From positions 1 through 59,862 of the forward strand of contig CAUJKA010000325.1 in the NCBI GenBank assembly GCA_963204965.1: a DNA stretch of 59,862 nt. The letters run 5' to 3'. Below, piece after piece: positions 1 to 8,200 of this stretch (within the stretch, counting starts at the first letter, position 1; every line of letters starts with the position of its first letter). The notes beneath the pieces are model-generated. The model did no database searches, was not told the origin of the DNA, and saw only the letters and a list, made by a program, of their open reading frames with translations. Both the position numbers and the translations under genes were made by a program. This DNA comes from Planctomycetota bacterium. Its GTDB lineage: Bacteria > Planctomycetota > Planctomycetia > Pirellulales > Pirellulaceae.

Positions 1-60
1 GCCCGATGGGCTGGGCTATGTAAATTGCTGGACCTTCGGCCCGAAATCCCAGAAAAAATA
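1..60 (-). repeat. Intergenic palindromic repeat fragment (GGGCCGAAGGCCC family)
   Basis: Read on the minus strand this stretch is almost identical to positions 42657-42713, about one difference over some 50 bases. It includes the small hairpin GGGCCGAAGGtCC and the block AGCCCAGCCCATCGGGC. A decayed relative lies at about 13185-13255. It is cut by the window edge, so its full extent is unknown. It is followed at 70-90 by the frequent intergenic motif GCGTTAGCGAGGGA. Confidence 0.7.
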
Positions 61-76
61 TCAATATCAAAAAGCG

Positions 77-1087
77 TTAGCGAGGGAATGCCGATCGCAT
101 GAGTTCCAAGCTCTTGGGCAAGGCTTGCTTGTAGTCTTCCTTACCTTCGAACTCGAGCGAGATGAAGCCGCGGTAGTTGTGCTTGCGAAGGATCTGGCCG
201 ATGCGAGCATAATCCAAGTCCAACGAGTACCACTCGCCGCCGCCATAATAGGTCTTGGCTTGTACAAAGACGGTTTGCGGAGCGATCTGCTCCAGTCGCT
301 CGTAAGGGTTCTCAAGGAAATTACCCGTGTCAGTAACGATCTGTAGCCAAGGCGATTTGATCGCATTCACAATCTTCAGGATGCCTTCAGGAGTCAACCC
401 TAAGCCCCAGTGATTCTCCAACCCCAAGACGACTCCACACTTCTCGGCAGTTGGCAGGCATTTCTCTAACGATTCGATCACCCATGGAAAGGCGTCTTCG
501 TCTGTGTAACCCTTGATCGGTGGCTCGATGCCGCGATTGGCCATCAAAGCGTCAAAGTTTGCCGAAGTATTCCAGCGCCCTGTGTTAACGCGCATGATAG
601 GAATGCCAAGCTTGTAAGCCAATTCGATTTGCCCAATCGTTCGATCAACGTTCTCTTGACGCTCTTCGAGATTGGGAGTCACGAAGCCTTGGTGAGTCGA
701 CATACCAACGATGGGAATACCCAATCGCAAAGCATGACGCTTGTAGGACATCAACTTCGAATGGCTAATCAGTTCATTCTGCTCAAGCTGGTACAGCAGC
801 AACTCAACTCCATCAAAGCCATACTCGTCGGCGATAGCGATGCACTTATGGAAGTCACGCAGCGGCTCGTTCTTGAAACGCCACAACGAGTAGGTCGACA
901 AGACGATCGGATGCGTCTTACGAGCTCCACTGCCTTTGCTTGACTCAGCCTTGGCATCGGCCGCGGCAGGTTGTTGGCCCTGAACGGCCTGAGCTAATGG
1001 AACGAGATTGGCACAAGCTGCTCCTGCAAGTACGGATGCAGAAGCCAGAAAGCCGCGACGAGCTATCGAAGTGGAATCATGAGTCAT
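77..1087 (-). CDS. Tat-exported sugar phosphate isomerase/epimerase-like TIM-barrel protein
   Basis: Predicted secreted member of the xylose-isomerase-like TIM-barrel superfamily (AP_endonuc_2 type), which includes sugar-phosphate isomerases, epimerases and hydroxypyruvate isomerases; the substrate cannot be told from sequence. From the ATG at 1087 the protein is 336 residues and begins with a twin-arginine signal: ARRGFL followed by a small-residue hydrophobic stretch. The barrel body shows family-like segments such as YGFDGVELLLYQ, GLENHWG (metal-ligand region) and FISLEFEGKEDY near the C-terminus. An in-frame GTG at 1123 would add 12 residues before the Tat signal, so I prefer 1087, where an AGAGG lies about 12 nt upstream. 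It stands alone on its strand upstream of csrA. A second, cytoplasmic relative is at 53547-54464. Family confident, function open. Confidence 0.85.
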   Translation of the reverse strand: MTHDSTSIARRGFLASASVLAGAACANLVPLAQAVQGQQPAAADAKAESSKGSGARKTHPIVLSTYSLWRFKNEPLRDFHKCIAIADEYGFDGVELLLYQLEQNELISHSKLMSYKRHALRLGIPIVGMSTHQGFVTPNLEERQENVDRTIGQIELAYKLGIPIMRVNTGRWNTSANFDALMANRGIEPPIKGYTDEDAFPWVIESLEKCLPTAEKCGVVLGLENHWGLGLTPEGILKIVNAIKSPWLQIVTDTGNFLENPYERLEQIAPQTVFVQAKTYYGGGEWYSLDLDYARIGQILRKHNYRGFISLEFEGKEDYKQALPKSLELMRSAFPR

Positions 1088-1166
1088 GGTCGAGTAAGCC
1101 TCTTGAAGGTTAGGTTCAGTCACCTAAGAAGCCTACTCGAATCCAGCCCACACGCAATAGTTGGTA

Positions 1167-1218
1167 GGATTTTCGTACTCGTACTCCTGCTCAGTCGAAG
1201 ACGTGCTCGATTTCTTGA
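1167..1218 (+). repeat. Truncated GAGCAC-rich intergenic repeat
   Basis: Partial, internally deleted copy of the element seen in full at 14303-14408, 36970-37070 and 50678-50785. It keeps the GGATTTTCGT start, the CTCAGTCGAAGAC block and the CGATTTCTTGAC end. It lies between the isomerase gene and csrA. Confidence 0.6.
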
Positions 1219-1278
1219 CACCGGTCTTCATTTGTCGTAGATCAGGTCTTTCCCAACCGCTGCGTTAGCGAGGGACAG

Positions 1279-1506
1279 CTAGCTTGCGATGGTGAAAGCG
1301 CCCAAAGGCGAGGTACGACGTTCAGCTTTCGGACATACTTCGGGAGTCTGTGGCTCGCGAGCCAACAATTCGGATCGCATGATTTTGACATTCGTGGGAG
1401 CCTCGATACCCAAGCCAACCACATTGCCTTTGATTTTGACAACCTTGATAACGATGTCATTGCCCACGTAAACGGTCTCATCAAGTTTGCGGCTAAGAAT
1501 CAACAT
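1279..1506 (-). CDS. csrA: Carbon storage regulator CsrA (RNA-binding translational regulator)
   Basis: CsrA binds GGA motifs in mRNA leaders as a symmetric homodimer and alters translation or stability. The 75-residue protein begins MLILSRKLDE, has the core VVKIKGNVVGLGIEAP and the RNA-contact segment NVKIMRSELL, where the Arg corresponds to the critical Arg44 of E. coli CsrA. The family is usually 60-70 residues, so the extra C-terminal ~15 (KAERRTSPLGAFTIAS) are a short extension. The ATG at 1506 is preferred over an upstream in-frame start at 1584 because the family begins exactly at MLIL and AAGGAAAG precedes it by about 7 nt. It stands alone, with repeats on both sides. Targets cannot be inferred here. 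Confidence 0.95.
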   Translation of the reverse strand: MLILSRKLDETVYVGNDIVIKVVKIKGNVVGLGIEAPTNVKIMRSELLAREPQTPEVCPKAERRTSPLGAFTIAS

Positions 1507-1740
1507 CTTTGAACTTTCCTTTTCAACTTTTGGAAAACGGTAATCAGCGGGTATGACGTGATAGAAATGCGAGCCGCGTGCCAAACCCGCTCCAAAGCCA
1601 CGATCTTCGAAGAACTCAGCAATTTCATTGTGTTTTTGAGTCGCTCATCGCTGTTAACTCAGAATCTGCCGTGATCACCCAGCGAATCTTTAGGAAGTTG
1701 TTACAAAGCTCAGACAATTTTTCAAAGCTGCTGCCGGCCT

Positions 1741-1956
1741 TAAATCGTTTAACGGCAAGCCGGAGGCGACTGCTTCTTCTACTCTGCATTGATTGTCGAC
1801 GTTGCGAGCACAACGGTCATGGCGACCAGTGGAGCAATCGCACCAATATGATCACAGTCTCCTCGCAAAATCAGTCCAATGTAACAGTCGCCTCCGGCTT
1901 GCCGTTAAACAATTCATCGCTCCGTCTTCTTCTCTTTAGCCCGGAGGGCGATACAT
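1741..1956 (+). repeat. 216-bp direct repeat, copy 1, with GTTTAACGGCAAGCCG inverted arms
   Basis: It aligns without gaps to 2154-2369, with only scattered substitutions. Inside it, 1747-1772 (GTTTAACGGCAAGCCGGAGG and six more bases) is mirrored at 1885-1910 as an inverted repeat, giving a 26-bp stem around a 112-bp core. The 3' end is a REP half-element, AGCCCGGAGGGCGATACAT. Confidence 0.85.
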
Positions 1957-2153
1957 TTATCTGGCTCGTTTGGTGTGTGATGTGGAGCTGACTCTTGAAG
2001 ATAAGAATTGGAGTTCTAGAGTACTGCCCATGCTGAAATGGTAAGAGAGTACTCTAGCGTCCCGGACTCGAACGCTGATTCTGGGCACTGAGGCAATCAA
2101 TGCCTTCCCTAGGCGTCGCCCTCCGGGCTGAAAACCAAAAAGCGCTTAGGCCG

Positions 2154-2369
2154 TAAATCGTTTAACGGCAAGCCGCAGGCGACTGCTTCTCCTACTCTGC
2201 ATTGATTGCCGGCGTTACGAGCACAACTGTCAGGGTGACCAGTGGAGCAATCGCACCAATATGATCACAGTCTCCTCGCAAAATCAGTCCAATGTAACAG
2301 TCGCCTCCGGCTTGCCGTTAAACAATTCATCGCTCCGTCTTCTTCTCTTTAGCCCGGAGGGCGACACAT
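2154..2369 (+). repeat. 216-bp direct repeat, copy 2
   Basis: Second copy of 1741-1956, same length and order, arms at 2160-2185 and 2298-2323. It ends in a REP element that here continues into the second hairpin module (2374-2394). The arms are shared with a third, shorter element at 25780-25872 that has a different core. Confidence 0.85.
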
Positions 2370-2436
2370 CTTTGCCGGTGGTGTCAACCACCGGAAACTC
2401 AGCCAGCTAGATGGTCAAGCCCGGAGGGCGATACAT
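2351..2436 (+). repeat. Bipartite REP elements (plus orientation)
   Basis: Two REP starts, 2351-2369 and 2418-2436, both close to AGCCCGGAGGGCGAYACAT (module 1, hairpin GCCC-GGA-GGGC). Between them is module 2, CCGGTGGTGTCAACCACCGG, a perfect 8-bp stem with a GTCA loop. This is the most common intergenic repeat of the window. Confidence 0.85.
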
Positions 2437-2597
2437 GGCTGTGTCCCATTGAGGTTGGGTTGCGATGCTGAGTTGACTCTAGGAGATAAGAATTGGAGCT
2501 CTGTTAATGTTGGTCCATGCTGAAATGAAGAGAGTGTACTCTAGAGTCTCAGGCCAAACTTTGCTTGCTGGCTGCTATGTCAATTAAAGTCTTCCCT

Positions 2598-2683
2598 ATG
2601 TATCGCCCTCCAGGCTAAATCCATCTCTGTGCTTTTAGTCCGGTGGTTGACACCACCGGCATAGATTTGTCGCCCTCCGGGCT
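2598..2683 (-). repeat. Bipartite REP elements (minus orientation)
   Basis: The same two modules in reverse: ATGTATCGCCCTCCAGGCT at 2598-2616 (one change from consensus), the CCGGTGGTTGACACCACCGG hairpin at 2640-2659, then TTTGTCGCCCTCCGGGCT ending at 2683. It faces the plus-strand REPs across the spacer, forming the head-to-head arrangement typical of REP doublets. The transposase gene starts 170 bp downstream. Confidence 0.85.
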
Positions 2684-2855
2684 GAAAAGCGAATGCAGAA
2701 ATTCAAAGGCTGAAAACCATGAGCAGAAAGCCGAAAAGCTGCCCAAAATTTGCTTCAGTTTTGCCAGACAAGATGTTAGATTTTTTCCTAGCCTGGAGGC
2801 CAGTGTATTCATTTGAAATTGCTCGGAGCATGATCGTCGTCTCAGCCTGGAGTTC

Positions 2856-3317
2856 ATGCAAGATATGACGGCTCATCAACAACTTCTTTATCACATTGTT
2901 TTTAGCACCAAAGATCGCCGACCACTACTGCGCAATGATCAGCTTCGCGAGCATGTATGGGCTTACATGGCAGGCGTAGCGAGCAATTTGCACGGCCATG
3001 CGTTAAGGATTGGTGGCTACATTGATCACGCGCACTTGTTACTTCGCATTCCAGCCAAAATTGCAGTGGCCGACTTTGTCAGACAACTTAAGGCTAACAC
3101 AAGCAAGCACATCAACGAGGAAAAAGACTCGCTTCTAAAATTCCATTGGCAAGATGGCTATGGAGCCTTTACTGTAAGTCGATCGAAAGAGGATGCTGTC
3201 GTGGCCTACATTGATCGTCAGATGGAACATCATCTCGATCGAACCTTCCAACAAGAGTATCTTCAGATGCTTGCCGATCATCAAGTTGAGTATGACCCCA
3301 AGTATCTTTGGGAGTAG
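2856..3317 (+). CDS. REP-associated tyrosine transposase (IS200/IS605 TnpA-like, Y1 family)
   Basis: A 153-residue single-domain HUH transposase. The N-terminus HQQLLYHIVFSTKDRRP is typical of the IS200 fold. The metal-binding HUH motif reads IDHAHLLLRIP (His-Ala-His), and the catalytic tyrosine should be the one in VAYIDRQMEHH. These enzymes cut and join single-stranded DNA at hairpins. The gene has no flanking insertion-sequence ends of its own and sits among REP hairpins, as expected for a domesticated RAYT and not a free IS200. All motifs are present and there is no frameshift, so it is probably active. ATGs lie at 2856 and 2865. The only ribosome-site-like GGAG is 3 nt from the first and about 12 nt from the second, so the start is uncertain by three codons. 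Confidence 0.93.
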   Translation: MQDMTAHQQLLYHIVFSTKDRRPLLRNDQLREHVWAYMAGVASNLHGHALRIGGYIDHAHLLLRIPAKIAVADFVRQLKANTSKHINEEKDSLLKFHWQDGYGAFTVSRSKEDAVVAYIDRQMEHHLDRTFQQEYLQMLADHQVEYDPKYLWE

Positions 3318-3395
3318 TAACAGAGCGTCACCCCTTCGCCATACATCTTTGATTTCCCAAGAGTATTGAGTGATCTCGGAATCATTCTTCTCTTC

Positions 3396-3481
3396 AGCCC
3401 GGAGGGCGGCACATCTTTGCCGGTGGTGTCAACCACCGGAAATTCAGCCAACCAAGTTTTCAAGCCCGGAGGGCGATACAT
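3396..3481 (+). repeat. Bipartite REP pair downstream of the transposase gene
   Basis: Module 1 (AGCCCGGAGGGCGGCACAT) at 3396-3414, module 2 hairpin at about 3419-3439, then a further module 1 at 3463-3481. With the reverse copies at 2598-2683 these REPs bracket the transposase gene on both sides. Confidence 0.85.
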
Positions 3482-3495
3482 TTATCTGGCTGAGG

Positions 3496-3945
3496 TTGGT
3501 GTGTGATGTGGAGCTGAACTTCAGGAGATAAGAATTTGAGCCAGAGTCTTGTCCATGCTGAAATGGTAAGAGAGTACTCGAGAGTCCCGGACTCGAACTC
3601 TGATTCTGGGCACTGAGGCAATCAAAGTCTTCCCTATGTGTCGCCCTCCGGGCTAAACCACTTCACTTCTTGGGTCCGGTGGTTGACACCACCGGCAGAG
3701 ATTTGTCGCCCTCCGGGCTGAAAAAACTCGACGGCTGCGGAAGCCAAGCATAGCTGGGCGAAGCATCGCCCAAGCCTCTCAGCGCAAGTCCATCTCAGAT
3801 AATTGGCGACTTGGAAAAGATGGCTGGGTCTGAACTCAATTTCAAACAACCGCCGCGATTGAGCTGCATTACGCGCTCGCGCGTTGTCGCCTCGCCGAAC
3901 ACATCCCCACACTCACCAATCCGACCAAGGCTAATGAGGATGGCT
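3496..3945. repeat. ~450-bp duplicated block, copy A
   Basis: It closely matches 4075-4530 from TTGGTGTGTGATGTGGAGC to AATGAGGATGGCTC. It contains minus-orientation REPs (3636-3720) and, at its right end, a copy of the last part of the PEP-CTERM gene. The first ~170 bp are also found, more diverged, at 1970-2130 and 2454-2690, so this is a repeatedly amplified unit. Confidence 0.8.
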
Positions 3946-3949
3946 CTAG
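3869..3949 (-). pseudogene. Fossil PEP-CTERM tail (gene fragment)
   Basis: Translated on the minus strand it reads EPSSLALVGLVSVGM, then CSARRQRASA and a stop. This is nearly the same as the tail of the intact gene at 4450-5199 (VPEPSSLALIGLVSVGM, CLARRRQRASV). Directly upstream on that strand the frame runs into a REP (SPSGL) in place of the extracellular domain. It is a by-product of the 450-bp duplication and not an expressed gene. Confidence 0.75.
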
Positions 3950-4004
3950 CCCGGAGGGCGATACATCTATGCCGGTGGTGTCAACCACCGGAAACTCAGC
4001 GTTT

Positions 4005-4036
4005 ATCAATCCGACCAAAGCTAACGAGGATGGCTT
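4005..4036 (-). pseudogene. Second short PEP-CTERM tail fragment between REPs
   Basis: The minus-strand translation KPSSLALVGLIN matches the start of the PEP-CTERM transmembrane segment. It is bounded on both sides by REP modules (3949-3998 and 4038-4056). With the fragment at 3869-3949 and the intact gene, this makes three copies of the same coding segment within 650 bp. Confidence 0.6.
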
Positions 4037-4074
4037 CAGCCCGGAGGGCGATACATGGCTGTGTCCCATTGAGC

Positions 4075-4530
4075 TTGGTGTGTGATGTGGAGCTGAACTT
4101 CAGGAGATAAGAATTTGAGCCCAGAGTCTGGTCCATGCTGAAATGGTAAGAGAGTACTCTGGAGTCCCGGACTCGAACTCTGATTCTGGGCACTGAGGCA
4201 ATCAAAGCCTTCCCTATGTGTCGCCCTCCGGGCTAAACCACTTCACTTCTCGGGTCCGGTGGTTGACACCACCGGCAAGGATGTGTCGCCCTCCGGGCTG
4301 AAAAAACTCGACGGCTGGGGTAGCCAAGTGTAGCTGGACGAAGCATCGCCCAAGCTACTCAGTGCAAGATCATCTCAATTTGTAAGCGACTGGGAAACGA
4401 CGGCTGGTATCTAAACTCAATTTCAAACCACTGCTGCGATTGAGCAGCGTTACACGCTCGCGCGTTGTCGCCGCCTCGCCAAACACATTCCCACGCTCAC
4501 CAATCCGATTAAAGCTAATGAGGATGGCTC
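4075..4530. repeat. ~450-bp duplicated block, copy B (overlaps the 3' end of the PEP-CTERM gene)
   Basis: Partner of 3496-3945. Its right part, 4450-4530, is the functional 3' end of the PEP-CTERM gene. The block therefore probably originated here and was copied leftwards. REPs in minus orientation lie at 4217-4301. Confidence 0.8.
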
Positions 4531-5199
4531 AGGAACAGCGGTGATTGTAAATTGATTGACATTTCCGATCCCGGAACCAGCAAGTAAATTCTCGCCATTT
4601 AAGATATTCACGATATCGCCCGGTCCCGTAAATGCCGCATTCGGCTTAAACTTGAATCCGTATGTCTTTCCAGCTTCGAGCTGCTGTGGAACTGTAAAGC
4701 TAATGTTCGCCACGTGAACAGAATTGACGAGTGACAATGGGTTACTACCTAGCCCCGAAAACGATGTCACCCCAGACGAACTGAGATTTATGTTAGCAAA
4801 TACATCGTACTCATGTTCTTCAATTCCAGAGCCTGAACCTACCAGACTCGGGCCATCAACATTACTACCTGCATCAGTGAATTGCGGCAAAATATCTATC
4901 GAAAACGCCCCCGGGAAGACTTGCTCAAATCCTGCGTTGCCATCATAGCTAGAAGTCGACGCAGATATATCGAATGCCAAGCCAATATTAGTAACTCCTG
5001 TTACTGCACTGTTACTTGCGTTATACAAATAAACGCCAAGCGTTGCTTTAGATCCATGCGAGACCGTCAGGCCTGTTGACTGCCCGAGACCAACTTCACT
5101 ACCAATTGTTACGTAAAACTCTCCGCAGGCAACAGTCGAAAGTAAAACCTGAGCGGCAGTCACGCAAAGCAGTCTTGCAAAACACACTTTAAAATTCAT
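4450..5199 (-). CDS. PEP-CTERM sorting-domain protein with beta-sandwich-like ectodomain
   Basis: A 249-residue exported protein. An N-terminal signal peptide (about residues 1-26, ending near VACG) is followed by a ~195-residue Ser/Gly/Asn-rich domain and a classic PEP-CTERM tail: VPEPSSLALIGLVSVGM with a following Arg cluster. Such tails are recognised by exosortases in Gram-negative bacteria. The ectodomain alternates short hydrophobic strands (ATLGVYLYNASNS, IGLAFDISAS, VHVANISFTVPQ, YGFKFKPNAAF). That pattern resembles cohesin-like or other carbohydrate-surface beta-sandwiches, but I cannot assign a family. The ATG has GGAAG 8 nt upstream. The gene starts 25 bp after the stop of the giant surface protein gene on the same strand, so the two are probably co-transcribed. 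Its 3' end lies in the duplicated block. Confidence 0.88.
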   Translation of the reverse strand: MNFKVCFARLLCVTAAQVLLSTVACGEFYVTIGSEVGLGQSTGLTVSHGSKATLGVYLYNASNSAVTGVTNIGLAFDISASTSSYDGNAGFEQVFPGAFSIDILPQFTDAGSNVDGPSLVGSGSGIEEHEYDVFANINLSSSGVTSFSGLGSNPLSLVNSVHVANISFTVPQQLEAGKTYGFKFKPNAAFTGPGDIVNILNGENLLAGSGIGNVNQFTITAVPEPSSLALIGLVSVGMCLARRRQRASV

Positions 5200-5224
5200 T
5201 TAACAACTTCCATTAAAAAACAAG

Positions 5225-8200
5225 CTATACGCGTCTAGAATTCAATCTCTTACTGACATTGTCCCTATCCGTCGCAAGTACAGAATTGCTTCCATCTAAG
5301 TCCCCCCAAAAACTGTAGCCACTCTGGGTATAAAATCGCGTGGACGGAATTAGATCAGAGTCTGCAGTTGATACGTTACCACTACGGTTGATATCGCCCG
5401 GCACAACAAAAAGCGTAAACACGAAGTCTCCGCCAGCGACACCATTCCCCGACTGCGTACTTACGTTGGTGGTCCACTCGCCATCAAGCAAATTGCCCGA
5501 CAAATCGTTCACTTTGTTGGCAGATAATCGAATCGTCAAAGTCGTTGGATCAAGTGCTTGATTTAGTCCGAGTGTTAGCATGCGATTACTGTATGAAACG
5601 GTATTTACTACCGGTGCAATTCCCAAACCACCATCGGCGCGAATACCGCCGCTTGTTGTGATCACGAAATCGCTCGGCACCCATTTCGACGAATCAATAT
5701 CCTCATCAAACTGGACTAAAATCTGATTGACATTGATCCATGGCAGGATTTCCGTTTGCAGCGTGCCCTTGGATACTTTGTAACCACGAGAGATTCCATC
5801 TAGCGGCAAACTACCGGGGGTCGGGCCGTCAACCAAATCCCTGAAGTTGTTTGTCCAAGAGGTCGAGTTGACGAATACGTTTGTGATCCGCGGACCAGTC
5901 GAATCCGAGGACGCAACATCAAAGCTTATTCGATTCAATTTCAACGACTCGCCCACGCCGCCGTTTAAGGACGAACCGTCGTCGATAACTTTGAACTCAA
6001 GGCTGGCGTAGTTGACACCGTAACCATTCATGGCGGGTGCGTAGGTTAATCGGCCAAGTAAGATGTCTGCTGCGGACACCATCGTGTTCGGCGCAGTAAT
6101 GGCGGTACCGTTGAGCTTCAGAGTACCCGTTGTCGGTACGGACACGATCTTCACCGCAGCCAATGCATTGGCATTGGGCAGGTCGAAGGAGTCACTAAAT
6201 CCGAAATCTGACGGGGCAAATGTCATGTCTACAGCGGCAACGTTTGGGGCTAGCGTTAGGCTGATTGTCTTGTCGGCCCCCATAGGAGCGTCATTGACCG
6301 GGGAGATTGTAACGGACACAATCCCCTCCGCAACCCCACCCCGCCCGTCCAATAGTCGGTAAATAAAGCTATCAATTCCATAATCATTGCTGAATGGACG
6401 ATAGATGAAGTTCCCGTTAGGAAGCATCGTTACTTCTCCCTTGGCCGGAAGAGACAACAAAACTGTTGTCAGAATGTCGTTGTCCGAATCAAAGTCGTTC
6501 GTCAACACATTCCCTGAAAACTCCGTATCTTCAACTGCTGCTGAGAAGTTATCCGCAAAGGCCATCGGCACTGCATTGCCGCTTACGATGACAAGAGTAA
6601 CGCTACCGGTGTCGGTTCCGGCGATCGGTGTTGCGCCGTCGCTAATGGTGTAGGTAAAGCTGTGGGCTCCTACCGACGAACCGCCAGGGCCGGGCGAGAA
6701 GCCAAAGTTGCCTCCAGCCATGACCTGCAACGTTCCGCCGAAGAGCGTTATCGTGCTGCCCACGGTTACGCTAGTTCCATTGACTTGTACGATGCTTAGC
6801 GATGGTCCATCCACATCCCGATCGTTGCCGAGTGGACTGAATGCTAAAAAGCCCGTCGAGATACCGATCGTCAAATCATCGACGGCTTCAGGGGCATCAT
6901 TGACGGCTGTAACGGAGAAGGTCACGCGAGTGTTCACTGAAGCGCCCGATCCATCAGTTGCCGTCAGCGTTATGGTCCCGCCATTATCGCCATCTTTGGG
7001 AGTCCCACTAAGCGTGCCTGTCACTGAATCAAAGCTCAGCCAACTCGGCAAACTTGTCGCCACAATCGACAGCGCCACATCATCGGCATCACTAAAAAGA
7101 TTGGAAGGCAAGACAAGCTGATAGAGAGAATCTTCAACGGCAACTTGAGCGGAAAGTGGATTGGCAACTATCGGTGGATCGTTGACTGCCAACACGTTGA
7201 TCGCCACCGTTGCTAACGACTCCAGCGATCCATCGCTGACTGAGTAAGTAAAGCTAGTCGAGCCGTTGAAGTTCGCCGTCGGTATGAACGTGAAGACTCC
7301 TGCAGTTTGTCTAGTCAGTGTCCCACCAGAAATCGCAAGTGGGAAGGTAATCGAATTGATACTTGTCCCATTGAGCATGGTTACGGTGATGGGATTGGCT
7401 TCTAGATCAAAGTCATTGGAAAGCACGTTGAACTGAACTTGCTGGTCTTCGAGAGCTGTAATCAGATCGCTTCCAGCCACAGGTGCTTGGTTGACTGGCG
7501 TGATCGAGATCAAGTATTCAGCTATAACGCTCGCACCGTTGCTATCGGTAACTTTGATGGGAAGAACATGCGTAGGTTGTAGCAAGCTAGGTGAACCAAC
7601 AAGCGTCAACTGCCCGCTGGTTGCATTAATTGCGAAGATGCCTTGTGTGCTAAGTCCACTGGCAAAGCTATAGGTCAACACGTCATTAGGAGCTTGTCCA
7701 TCGATGTCCACGTCCGAGCCTTGTACGGTTCCGATCACGGTATTGATCGGTGCGGTCACACTGACTGTTAGCGTTGTTCCCATCAACTTTGGAGCATCAT
7801 TCTGACCTGTAACGGTAATCGTCAAAGTAGCTGTCGACGAAAGCTGGTCGCCATCGCTAACGACGTAGGTGATGGTGGTCTGTGCAGCCTGCCCATCGAC
7901 CAAGTAGTCAAAGTCGGTCGACGGATCAAAGCTGAAGTTGCCATTGTCAAAAACGCGAAACCGCCCCTGATTCGACCCGACAATCTCTTTTCCAATATTC
8001 GATGTAGAACCACCAACAGAATTGACCGTCAATTCGCCTCCGTGGGCGTCTTGATCCGCTGCGCCGCCATTGGCACTGAATAGGCTGCCGCCCGCCATAG
8101 TCTGGTTCTCCAAGACCGCAAGATGATCATCATTGGCGGTAGGAGCAGCGTTGGTCACTGTGATCGAGAAGTTCTTTTCTGAGTACAGGCCTGTAACACT

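Larger units (their letters stand above)
1507..2855. other. Repeat-filled intergenic region with no supported gene
   Basis: About 1.35 kb without a convincing CDS; the open frames here cross repeats and show no family features. It holds the csrA leader, two copies of a 216-bp repeat, REP elements at 1938-1956, 2351-2436 and 2598-2683, and two shortened copies (1970-2130, 2454-2690) of the larger block seen complete at 3496-3945 and 4075-4530. It leads into the transposase gene at 2856. Confidence 0.75.

Noticed and set aside
1578..1991. 137-codon open frame on the plus strand
   Set aside because: It runs across the 216-bp repeat and a REP, has no protein-like composition, and half of it recurs at 2154-2369 in a broken frame.
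2060..2100. tRNA-like T-arm string (CCCGGACTCGAAC) in the duplicated blocks, also near 3585 and 4165
   Set aside because: The bases around it do not form a cloverleaf (no anticodon or D arm), and the string recurs only as part of the 450-bp repeat family.
3396..4301. Possible CRISPR-like array of short repeats
   Set aside because: Repeats are in both orientations with irregular spacing, are hairpins of the REP family, and no cas genes are present.
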